A stretch of 64,000 nt of DNA from Colius striatus. Its lineage: Eukaryota > Chordata > Aves > Coliiformes > Coliidae. The position numbers and the translations under genes are program-made. The stretch covers positions 93,955,971 through 94,019,970 of the forward strand of contig NC_084761.1 in the NCBI RefSeq assembly GCF_028858725.1, written 5' to 3'. The notes beneath the pieces were generated by a model. The model worked only from the letters and a program-made list of their open reading frames with translations. It did not search any database and had not been told where the DNA came from. Positions 14,401 to 26,400 of the stretch are shown piece by piece (position 1 is the first letter of the stretch; every line of letters begins with the position of its first letter).

Positions 14401-17400
14401 GTTAAGACACCCAAGTGAAAATGTTTTTAAATGTGAGCCTTCAATGAATGACAATAATCCCGTTTTTTCTATAGTAGCTAGCAACAGGACAAGGGGTGAT
14501 GGGATGAAGCTGGAACACAAAAAGTTCCACTTAAACATAAGAAAAAACTATTTCACTCTTGATGTGAGGGAGCCCTGGCACAGGCTGCCCAGAGGGATTG
14601 TGGAGGCTCCTTCCTTGGAGATCTTCAAGACCCGCCTGGACATGTTCTTGTGTGACCTGATCTAGGTGACCCTGCTTCTGCAGGAGGATTGGACTAGATG
14701 ATCTCTAAAGGTCCCTTCCAACCCCTACCATTCTATGATTCTTATTTAGTTGCTCACCTTGCTTAGCCATCTCTGAAAGATGGAAGAGATGACTTGCTAG
14801 CCTAAGGTTAATGTGCCACTGAAAGTCTCCTGAGAGACCTGACCAGGGTGGTACTTTTCAAGCCATGCACGCTGAGATGAGGAGGCTGTCCCTTTCTCAT
14901 AGTGACAGAACAGCATCAAAGGAGATGTGGAGGTGTCTTGATGAAGGAAATTAATAGGTGGCAAAGAGAAGGAAGAGGCAGTGCAAAGCTGGAAGATGGC
15001 TCTTACCAACTTGGTGTTATATGCTGTGGCTCTTTGCCAGAATTATATGCTTGTGATAGCTCAGTGGCCCCAAATTGTACAGGACTGTTGATGGTCAGAG
15101 AGTCACAGCCGAAGCACTACTGTGTTCACCAAACTCTGGCTGTAGTCACTGGATCAGACAGTAAGAACTTACTTCTAGACTCTGGTTTCTTTTCCAAGAG
15201 TTTTGTTTTATGTAATGGCTGAGGGTTTTTATTCCAATTAACCTGCTTGCCCCAATCATAAAACATGTTATCGGTTCAAATCCTGCTTTATGTCTTGGAT
15301 GAGAATACGTGTTGCTCTCCTGGTGCCAAGAGGCACAGTGCCAAGCGGTTCCAAGTGTCGCTAAAGAGTCCCTGTGACAAGATTTTTACTTATTCCTGGA
15401 ATGTGTCCATAGGCCACTGGCCTAAAAATACATGGCAGAAGGATCAGTGAGGTTAGATCTATAAAAGATCTCTCAGAACTTCAAAGCTTATCCTGTTGCT
15501 GGGATGTTGAAGTCTTCAGAGATTTGAATTTCATTGTTGTTTGGGGGTGGAGAGAAGTGACATTTTCCTTTTTCAGCATTGTCTAACCCCCAGCTATGTA
15601 AAAAAAACCCTCTTGAGTTAGTTAAGACTTCTAATTGGGTGGGCTGTAGTGACAGTGATGCACTGATAATGCTGTTTTGATCCTAGTGTAGGCGATTTTG
15701 TTTTCTGTTCTCTGCGCGTTTTCAATTTTTACGTGTGGAAAAAGCCTTTTCTGCAGATTCTTCCTTCAAAACTACATCGAGGTCTGGAAACTCCTTGATT
15801 AGTTAACTGGATTTCTAATTTGCTGGTTAGACTGGTAATTTCATAGAATCATGGAATGGTAGGGGTTGAAAGGGACCTTTAGAGATCATCTAGTCCAACC
15901 CTCTGCCAAAGCAGGTCCCACCTAGATCAGGTTGCATAGGAATATGTCCAGGCTGGTCTTGAAGACCTCCAAGGAAGGAGCCTCCACAATTTGTCAGTGT
16001 AATTCCTTCTAGGGGATAATATTCAGACTTGGAACAAGCAAGCCAAAGAACTTCTTCTGTACACAGGAGATAAAGAAACACATTACAGATATATATGACT
16101 TTGAACAGGAGGTAGTTGAGGGCCGACTTGAGGAAGAGGCAGGTGGCATTGGAGTGGAGACAGGTGTCCAGCATAATTAAAGTAAAATTCACATGGGGTG
16201 ATTGTGTATTTTTTTTTCCAGCTTATTAACTGTTAATTTGCCTGTTTCAGAATTTTGACTCTGACATCAGCAGCGTGGGGATAGATGGGTGCTGGCAGGC
16301 TGACAGCCAGAGGATCCTCAACGAGGTGATGGTGGAGCACTTCTTTCGGCAGGGCATGTTGGATGTAGCCGAGGAACTTTGTCAGGTAATGCTAAGTGTG
16401 GGTGTCGAATGGTACCAACTGTGCCAGTGTCCTGCTCTGAACGTTCCAGATGAACATTTAAACTATCAGACAAACAGCAGTTGAATTCCATTGGCTTTTT
16501 TTTTAATGCTTTAGCTAAAAAACTGCCTTTGTTTTTTTCAGGAATCTGGTCTATCGATAGATCAAAGTCAAAAAGAACCATTTGTGGAGTTAAATCGAAT
16601 ATTGGAAGCATTAAAAGTTAGAGTTTTGAGACCTGCACTAGAGTGAGTCTGCTCAGTTCTTTTCTCCCCTTTTTTTTGAATGCTTTTAACAAATCCTTAG
16701 TTTTTCACTTTAAATATTGGTTTTAGTGTATTTTGGTGTGTGTCTGTTTTGTCCTGTGAGACATCTAGTTACTGGGGGAAGCTCTTTCTGCTTTTGTCCC
16801 CTCTGCATCCCTCCCCATGGACATTGCTTAACTAAGGCTCTCTGTCTTAGACAAAGGATTAACTTGAGTCATTGGTGATTGTGATCTAAGATTTTGGGAA
16901 GAAATATCACTTGAAGAGTTGTCTGGCATGGTAGCACTTAGCCTTATACTCAGTCATTAGTGAACCTTATTTCTAAAGGTCTAGTTATGAAGGCTACCAG
17001 GACTCATTAAAGGTGTTGAGGGCCACTAAATATTTTTGCCTTCACTGAGCCTTTGGGCTGATCAGAACTTGTCTTGGGATCAAAGTTCTTTCCTCAAGTC
17101 ACTCAGATAAGGGACTGTAGGGTGGGAAGAGGAAGTGGAAGGGTAGTAGTGTGCTTTGCAGTCTGCTGCTGCCAGGGAGGTGCTGATTTAACACCAGGTG
17201 AGAGCCAGGACTGATAGTGAGATCTGTTAGTGAGATTTCTTCTGACCAGTTAATGGGAGTCAGTGGATAATGCTGAACTTTCAGATGCAAACCAGGCCTG
17301 GGAGTATCTGAAGTCTGTCAGTTCACCTTAGACCCAGGATGTTTTCATGACCTTAGTAGACTTTACAACCATTAGACCTGTAAGCTGGTGCTAAAAGTGA

Positions 17401-20400
17401 CAGTGAGAAGGAAAAGGTGATGAAGTATCTCATTGTCTCCTGTTGTATCATTTACAGTAGTGGATATGTAACTGCACAGTACCATTGCAGAGTAGCTTGT
17501 ATTTTAAAAATAAGAAACCCTACCCAAACCTTCAACCTATTGTTCTTTTTAAGTTGAGAGAGCTTTGATAAGCTTAGACTGGTCTTGGAAGTAAGGGGGG
17601 GGAAAACCCCCACTGTTCACTTCCCCACTCCCTTGCCAAAAAGCAACTAAAACCAAACAAAAAATCCCAGAACAACTTTGAAGTGAGTTTTTAAAAATAG
17701 AATCAGTAAAACAAAAGCTAATTCAACATTTCTGTGTTTCATTCCAGAGTATAATTCATATACTTCAGATACCTTTTTTGCATCATGGTAGTTATTTACA
17801 TTTTCATATTAACAAACATTTTCCTTTCCCTTCACATGAACCAACAGACATATGCTACCTCACAGTTCATTGTCATCTAAGCAAAGCACAGGGATGCTCT
17901 GATATATCAACCATTGTGTTCATAAACTAAATCCTGGATTATGCCTCTGGGTCATGCAAAGTTCGACCTAAATAGCTGGTGTTTGGATATAGTGACACAG
18001 GTGGAGAGCTCAGGTGGTTTATCACTATGGAGTTGGCTAATCAAAGGGAAGCAACACTGAAATGCTTGGTGTTACAACTGAAACAGGTTTTACTGTCAGC
18101 TACACCACTTATTTCTTGTAGTTCAAGTAGAAACATAGCTATTGTGAAGGATACTCTCTGAGGAACAGTAGCTTGCTGTTGTATCCATTCATTTCAAGTC
18201 CCTAAAGTCATTCTAGCCCCGGTTTGCTAGGCCTTCTGCCTTACTCGTTGCTACTTTGTCGTGTCTTGTAGTTCCTGCAATGTGTTTAAATATTTTTCCA
18301 ACAAAGGAGAAGGCATAGTCCTTCTTCCAAAGAGCTCTTATTCCAAAGACAGCTGAATGGACAGAGAATAGGGTGTATTGTCAGCACAGTTTGTATGCTG
18401 CCCTCCCTCCCCCACCCTGTCTCATTTTTGTTTATAATGTTTATTCTGTTTAAACTCTTCAGTGCTTCTCTTTGCCTGCTGCTGGACAAAGAGAATCTTT
18501 ATTTATAGCAATGCTTATGTAAAAAACGTGGCTGGTAGTGAGGCTGATCAAAATGTGACAAAACTGTACAGTTTAGATGGTAACTGATACATTTAAATGC
18601 TGGGTAGTTCTACGGAACTGCTGATGCTAGTGAAGGTACCTCCCATGTTATCTCCCAGCAGACACATGTATTTGAGAGGAACCACTCCTGGAGGGGCAGT
18701 CTGTATATGAGAGAAGCTTTAATGGGTAGCACTTCTCTTTGGGCAAAAAGCTGATAAATGGCTAAAATTAGCATCAGTAAATACGGCTTTAGGGACATAA
18801 ACCCACAGTCTCAAAGTGGCTACTGACAGTGAGGTTGAAGCAAGGAGAACTAATTACAGTATCATGAAGCAGGAAGGGGAGTTTACCCATGCAAAATTCC
18901 AGAAGGCTGGGATGAAAGCAATAACCAGTCTCTCTGGCTCTGCCAGTGCTCTGCAGTTGGTGCTTGGCTTAACTGGCTGTTGGAACTGAGGCAAACACAA
19001 GGGTGGCTCCTGATCCCTGGTGGTGTCACATCAACAAGTCTTGGGAAAAGACTTTCAAAGCCCTGTTTTATCATATGGTGATAAAAAGAAGTTAATATTT
19101 GTATCTGATTTTAAAAAGACCCTAACTGTAGTTTTGTTAGATTTTCTTACTAATACAAGTTCCAACATTTAAAAAGGCTGAGCTTCAGAATTCCATGTAC
19201 AGAACACTGCTGGCCAGAACACTTTTCTTTTTGTGGGGTGTGCTACTTGACTTTCTAGATGCCCAGTCTGGCCCTACACCCTAAGCCTGTCATCTCTGTA
19301 CCTCCACAGGATCCCATTAATTTCCAGTGACTTCTCTCATTGTAATTTGGTGATGGGAAGGGAAATCCATAGGTTCTTTCTGGATGGATTCTAGCCCATC
19401 TGAGCTCTGTCTGGTGAATCTCCATGTGAAGGTCTGGTAGGAACGACTTGCAGGTTCAAAGCTTTTGGCTGTAGTCTCCTGGGGAAGAGATATTGTCTTC
19501 TGTCTGTAAAGCAGCAAGGTGCATAGGTCCTGGTATTTGCTGGGACCTTTGGGGTATAGTTTAAACTTAATCTCCTCTTTGCTAGGCTTTGTGAAACTCA
19601 TTTTAACTAAATCCTATGTGAGAGCTAAAAGAGAGCTCTGTGTACTTGTGGCTTGAATAATATACTGTATACTATAAACTTAAAAAAAAATCAGATGGAC
19701 TTGAGTCTCAGAAGTGCAGAGACTCTGAAAGCATCATTTTGAGAGAGATGTTGTGATTACTAATGATTTTGGATGGCGACAGAGTATGTAGGTCAGATGT
19801 TTTAAACCTCACTTGTTAGTTTTTTGTCTTTCCATTGGAAACAGGAACAGCACATCCTAGACCAAACACCTCAGGCCTCACTTCTGTGGCTGCTTTCTTC
19901 TGATACAAGTCTGTGCTGCCACTCAAAGAGCTAAAAATGGAAAGCCTGCCTGAAAGCTAATTTGGAAAAATAGGCTCCATCTTTCCAAGATGAAGTGCCA
20001 TATCATGTGGTTGTGAATATTGGCTCTTTTGATGCAATAGAGATTGATATCTCATTAATGGGACTGGGGACTAGTCATCTTGTTTATTGACAGTAGTTTT
20101 TGTTGTCATTCAGCTACTTATTGGTCTGTTTGTTACCTTCAGGCTCTTGTTTTCTCTGTTGGGAGTGAGCTTTGTTGCCACTACATCTCATTTAAACCGT
20201 GGACAATGATCATAAAAAAACAACCCAACAAAAACAAAACCCAGACCAACCAACTAAACAAAAACCCCACACAAACCACTCAGCCCATGGTTAGTGAGTG
20301 TGCCCTGCCCTCTTGATGGAGTTTATGGACTTGACAGTCTTCTGAAAGTGCTTGAATGGGGGACACTAGGACTTATTCTTAGTTCAAAGGCTACATTTTT

Positions 20401-23400
20401 CACCACTGAAAGGTTAATGCTGTCATTACAAAGACTTGCTAATAAAGTCAGGCTCCTGACATTTTTACCACAACAAATTGAAAGTAGATACTTGCTTGTT
20501 AACACTCCATCTTAATGCAGAAGCCTAACTTGCATTGAAGGCTTTGCCAGCGCTGTAAGAATGCTTAATGCTCTTATTTTAGTACTGATTGAGAAGAACA
20601 GAAGCCTCACATACCCCTTCTTTTTAAGGAACAGAGACTACTTCACTTCCTTGCTGAAAAGTGAAAAGCTCTTTGCTTAATGGGGGCCCCACAGTGCAAA
20701 TAGTATAACTAATTAACACTAATGAGAAACAGATGTCCTGAAGAACATTGAAACTTGAAGTTATAAGAGTAAGACTGAATTTATTTAGGCCTGACTAAAC
20801 TGAATTAAAGAAGCAAACCTCACTGAAACAACAAACCAGCATTAGTGCTGTTACGGTGGATAAGACCCAGAAGTGATTCCAAGTTAAAAATAACACAGAA
20901 AGCAAAGTTTAATCAGGGTAAAGTGTGATATTTAAACAGATTTCCCTCCTCTGTATCACCCATGGCAAAGTCTTAATAAAGCCCCATCTTCAAGGCCCCC
21001 CATAGGCGTGCTTCCCCCCTCCAGGGCAACATCCACACAGGTGGTGGCTTAGAGGAAATGTTTGGGGAATGAGGAAGTTGGAAAATATGTTCTCAAAAGG
21101 CTTGGCCAAACTTCTTCGACGTGCAGCTGAAGATTGCCTGTGACTCTTAAGATTCAGAGTGGTTTTAATCCAAATATGGTAGATTCTTGTTATTTCTACC
21201 CTATATTGTGCCTAATTCAGTCTTGTCTTCCAACCAGTGAGTGTTGAATTTTGGAGAGGTTTTAAGCTGTCCAGCAGCACCAAAAGTACCATTCTTCATG
21301 TGTTGTGTGCTCTGTGTAGCTCTGTGCTTGTAAAGGGTCCTGTCACTTTCTGTGCTCTGGATAACTTGCAGAAGTTCAGGGAACAGTCATTTTTCTCCTT
21401 GAAATAGATGTTTGATAATGGTAATAATTTCATATGGTGTAGGCTGACACTTAATTACCCTTGTGACGTGTCCCATTGTACCTCCTTGTTTCTTCTAGGT
21501 GGGCGGTATCCAACAGAGAAATGCTTATGGCACAGAATAGCTCGTTGGAATTTAAACTGCACAGATTATACTTCATTAGTTTATTGATGGGTGGAACAGC
21601 TAATCAAAGAGAAGCACTTCAGTATGCAAAAAACTTCCAGCCCTTCGCCCTGAATCATCAGAAAGGTAAGCTTTTGGTCACATTCAAGGGATTTAAAGCA
21701 CTTGGATGTGGCACCTTGTAGTAAAACATAAAGCTCCAAACATGTTTGATTCCATTATTTTCATTTTGAAGGAGGCTTTCCATTTCTTTTCTGTATTTAA
21801 CATGTATAACCCAAATCCTTACAGTTGGGATTAATTCCTCTTTTTAATTTGATTTAAAGAGGGCACAAACTGATATTTTAATATGTTGGCACATTTGCTT
21901 AAATGGAAGGTTTTTGACTCTCTAAATAACATGTAGATTACATCTAGAATAGGCTTGGTGCCAGGGTAAAGTGTTAAAAATGCACAGAAATGTTCTTGGA
22001 ATAGTCATCTGCTATTTTCTGCTGCGTGGGGGATTACAAAGAGAAATGAAACTTTTGAAAAATGAGTGTGTGAGTTAAATGAACCATCTCAAACTGAACT
22101 CACTTTTAGGGTATTCTGTGTGTCATCCCACAAAAAAAGTAAAGCTGTTTGAAGGAAATTGATGGGCAGCATGTCGTGCTCATAGAGGAGCAGACAGTCC
22201 CCTGCCATCCGTAGTGGGCTGGAGCTCTGGTAGCTGTAGGTGTGTGTTTGGTGATGGCTGTAATTGTGTTTTCTAGAGGTGAGGCTGGGTATGATTTGGT
22301 GTGTGTCTTACCTGTTTTCCATGTAAAACCTACAACTGTAGACACTGGCTTTTATTTGTAGCATACAATAAGTGTAACTGTTGCTGATCCCTCTCAGATA
22401 TTCAGGTTTTGATGGGCAGCCTGGTGTATCTGCGGCAAGGAATAGAGAACTCTCCGTACGTTCATCTATTAGATGCTAACCAGTGGGCAGACATCTGTGA
22501 CATCTTCACAAGGGATGCTTGTGCTCTTCTGGGCCTCTCAGTGGAATCACCTCTCAGTGTTAGGTATGCTGGTTTTCATTTGCTTTTAAGACCAAGTACA
22601 CAGTGTTTTAGTTTCTATTTCTTGTCGAGGAAAGAGGAAACAACTTTTGAGATGCAGTCTGATCTAGGGGGTGTTAAAGGAGGAGTGGGGTTACAACTAG
22701 CTCATACAAGATTTGCAAAGGTTAGTTTACCCTGCACCCTTACAGCTCAGGAGGAAGCTTTCATGGATGGAATTTGGCTTCTGTAGTTTAGACATCAGTC
22801 AGAAAGATGCGGATGGCGGTTGGCCAATTATTCCCACAGCAAATGTGTGAAAACTGTCCCTACTGCTTAACTGCAAAATCCTCCAAAACTATGCCCATGA
22901 TCCTCTCAGCATTTGATTATCTTAGTTCTTAGGTCATGTGTGACTTTACCCATCTTCTCCTCAGAAGAATGCTTAAGAGTTATGTTGTGGTTTCAACTGC
23001 TAAATTGTTTGCTGGACCTCATTTGCAAAGAAGAAAGAGGCACTTTTCAAGCTCAGTAGCTAATCTAACAAAATGCAAATCTGTAGGAGGCTGTTGGAAA
23101 TGTGAAGAAAACCCAACCTAATCTCCCTCTAGCTTTTCTGAAGATAAAACAGATTAGCCTCTATTTAGCCTTTGGATGTCAATTCCCCTGATAGACTCCC
23201 CTGATGTTCTCATTTTCATTTGGGCTGTTAAATAGAAAGGAAATTATATGTGTCTTTCTGGAATAGATTTGCTATTTAGCAAAAGCTTTACTACCTTTTG
23301 CCTTCCCCCCTCCCCCCCATTGTTTGCATGTTACTATTATTAGACCTCTGTGTAAGCACAGAGGTTTAGAGCTCTTAAAATGACCCAGCCTCCTACTTCT

Positions 23401-26400
23401 CCTGTTTGCACCTCTGGTCACAAAACACAACACAAGCAACAAAGGGAACACTTTCAGATTATTTGTCTTCCTACAATAAATGTGGTGAGATCCAGTTTGT
23501 GTATCTTATAGATATCTAAAACTTCTGTCCCTGGCTTTTGGTTTTCATCTCTTTCCTGTTGCTGTTAACAGCAGTCTTTTTACATTTTAATTGCTCATAC
23601 ACTGATGCTGTAATGTGATTTTCAGTGCAAAGGGCCAAGAAGGGGATTTTCCATGAAGTGGAAGTGGAAAATCCTTGTTATTGCTGTCTGGATTGTTTGG
23701 ACATTTGCTTTGTGTCTGGTGTGAAATGGATTGCCCCACAATGTGATTACTGTACAGGTGGTATTGATATTCTTGTCATAAACAAGACTGTTCTAAACTG
23801 ACCTGACCTTTGAGTACTGCAAATCCTTTAGAAATTAAACCAGCTTGAAGTTAAATCCCTGCTGGAAAATAGTGGTCACCTTTTTTTTTAAGGCTGATGG
23901 GTTTCTCTGCTGTTTATCTAATCCAGTACATTCCTGATGGTCCCACTTTACTCTGTGGAGTCAGTAGGAAAGCTGTTGTTTTCCTTCTGAAGGAGGTTGT
24001 GGTTCAGCATCTTGAAGAACTACAGGACACCGTTTGAATTTACTACTTAACTTGTACACTTAAAGGGCTCTTCCCAAGATGTTATTGTACAGTAATGCTT
24101 TTCTTTCTACAAATACTTCTTGTCTAAACTTTCCATGGGGTGAACACAAGTTATCTCAGGGCTGAAATAACCAAAACCCAAAGCATAAAGGATTAAAATG
24201 ACCAGATGGAGGTGAGGGATATGATTTTTGTGAGACCTATAGGGCATTTTAGTCACATCCCTCCCAAGTAAACTAGCCAGTATGTTCCTGCAGAAACATA
24301 AAAGCAAGTGTCTGGAGGGGCAGAGTGGAGAGGAAGGTCATGACTTTGTAGACAATAAAACTTGCACAAATAGTCCAAAAAAATCTGCCAAAGAAACAAA
24401 GCAGGCTGATACCAAGGTCAAATCCTGTTTCTGTTGCTGTTGATTTCCAGGCCTATAGTACTGTCATTAGACTGAAATCCATCAAATCAGCTGTTAATTT
24501 GTGGAAACTCTGTGTCATACTTTGTTTTGTAACATCATGAGCTATTTCAAAATAGTGTGGTAAGTTCTGGTAATGGGTAATTCCCAGAGCAAGCTCAACG
24601 ATTGGGACACTGCCTTTGGTCAGTTTGACACTGCCATTCCTGTTACAGGCTGTGCTTTCCTTCCTTCACTTGCCTTTCCATGCTTTTTTTCATGGTTGTT
24701 TTCTTGATTTAAGGTGAAGGTGGAAAGACATGTTTCTTTATATGGTAATTACATATAATGAAAGGATTATGAGTTGTGTGTACATGTGGGTTGTGTGGAA
24801 ACTCTTAGACTCCATGCATGCTTCCATAGTTCAGAAAACAACTACTTATATAAGCTAACACAATGTTTTCCTCCTGTACAGCTCAAAATCAAAGTAGGTG
24901 GTATAGAAAATGGATTCATTATAGGACTCAGAGCAGGAGTAACTGTTGTTTTCAGCCTAGAATATAGCACATGAGGGCCTCAGCCTAAGATGCAGGTCAA
25001 CTGATATACTGATATGATGCTTGTTATACTTGAAGGGAGGAGGAGGAACTGAATGAAGCAGTACAGTACTCTTGTCTCCCAGCTAATCTATAAAGTAGCA
25101 ATATGAACAGTGCTGCTCTCCTCACTTGCACCCTATATTAATGTTTCCTTTTGCTGCAGTTTTTCAGCAGGTTGTGTAGCGTTACCAGCTCTAATCAACA
25201 TCAAGGCAGTTATTGAACAAAGGCAGTGCACAGGCGTTTGGAACCAGAAGGATGAGCTGCCGGTGAGTTGATGCAGAGCCATCCCAGGGCAGGTTTCTCA
25301 TGGGGGATGCTGTTTTCAGGTTGTTTTTGTGCTGAATGTTAAAGGGTGTTACACATGACCTCTCAGGCTTAGGGCTTCCTACTGTGCAGAGCCCTGATGG
25401 CCCCTGTACCTGCTGCTTTCCTGTGGGTTTCAGCCAGTAGCCAAGCTGAGTGTGACTGGCAGATACACACACAAAGGGCCCCCCTTCGACCAGCTACACA
25501 GGCTGCCATGGACACGCTGCCTGCAGCAGCAGCCACGTGCAGGACTTGGCATAAAACAAAAGCATAGACAGCCAAGATACTTTCCTCCTCTTTGGCTGAT
25601 AGAGACTGAGATTCACTGGTGTAGGCACATATGAACCACTCCAGATTCACAATCAAATGCACCTTCAGGGACCTTTACATACTGGCATGGCCTTTCTGGC
25701 CCCTTTTATACCCCTGTATTCCTCTCCAGTCTCCCCTGGTCACAGTCCTCCTGATTCTCCCCTCTCCTCTGAGACCCTTGGGTCTCCATTCTTACCTGTT
25801 TGGTTGCATTTTCTTGATGGTCTGTCCATTAGTATGACTGACAAGGTTGCTTCTTGTTACTGTCTTCATCATGTCTGTGTATCTCAGTTTAGTTGCTCCC
25901 CTGTTCTCTTGTTATCCCCTTTCACATTGAAAAAGTCCTTGGTCAAATGACCTTAATAAAACAGTGCTCTCACCTTCCACTTAGCCTTACACTGAACAAG
26001 TGAGATGTTTCTGTGAAAACTGGGAAGTGCACCCCACTGAAACACATTCATGTCCCCTAGTTAGGCTTGAGCTCTGTCCAGAAGTTGCTTTGTACTGACT
26101 CTTTATCAGGCAGACAGGAGATGAAAGAATTAGTGCTACTGAAGTGGGGAACTGCTTTGGGATTGGGTGCATTATGCTTCCAGCACAACTCACTTATATC
26201 AGCTGAATTGAAGTTCGGTTGTTATGAAACCCCAATTTCCCTTTATAGCTCTTACTGGGTGTGTGCAGTTCTCCAGTGGCCTGCTCCTGATTTAGAAAGA
26301 AAACCTATTTAGTGCAAACTGGACATGAGCTGAGGTAGTCTGTGGCTGGAAGGCTCATGTCTAGTGGAAGTATTTTGTGTTGGCTTTCTCCCAGCCGTGT

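Larger units (their letters stand above)
9668..16250 (+). other. RMND5A: RMND5A intron 2 (longest intron)
   Basis: This intron of about 6.6 kb begins gtattt and ends cctgtttcag, lying between codons 95 and 96. It carries two CR1 copies, one in each orientation (14,476-14,742 plus and 15,841-15,990 minus). Nothing else in it has recognisable coding or RNA-gene character. Confidence 0.85.

Noticed and set aside
15262-15300. Possible tRNA T-arm (ggttcaaatcc)
   Set aside because: The flanking bases do not pair as a T stem and no acceptor, D or anticodon arm can be built upstream.
22409-22786. Extended frame from RMND5A exon 6 into intron 6
   Set aside because: The exon ends at a good gtatgc donor at 22,563 and the joined protein matches RMND5A. 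The extension is intron read-through.
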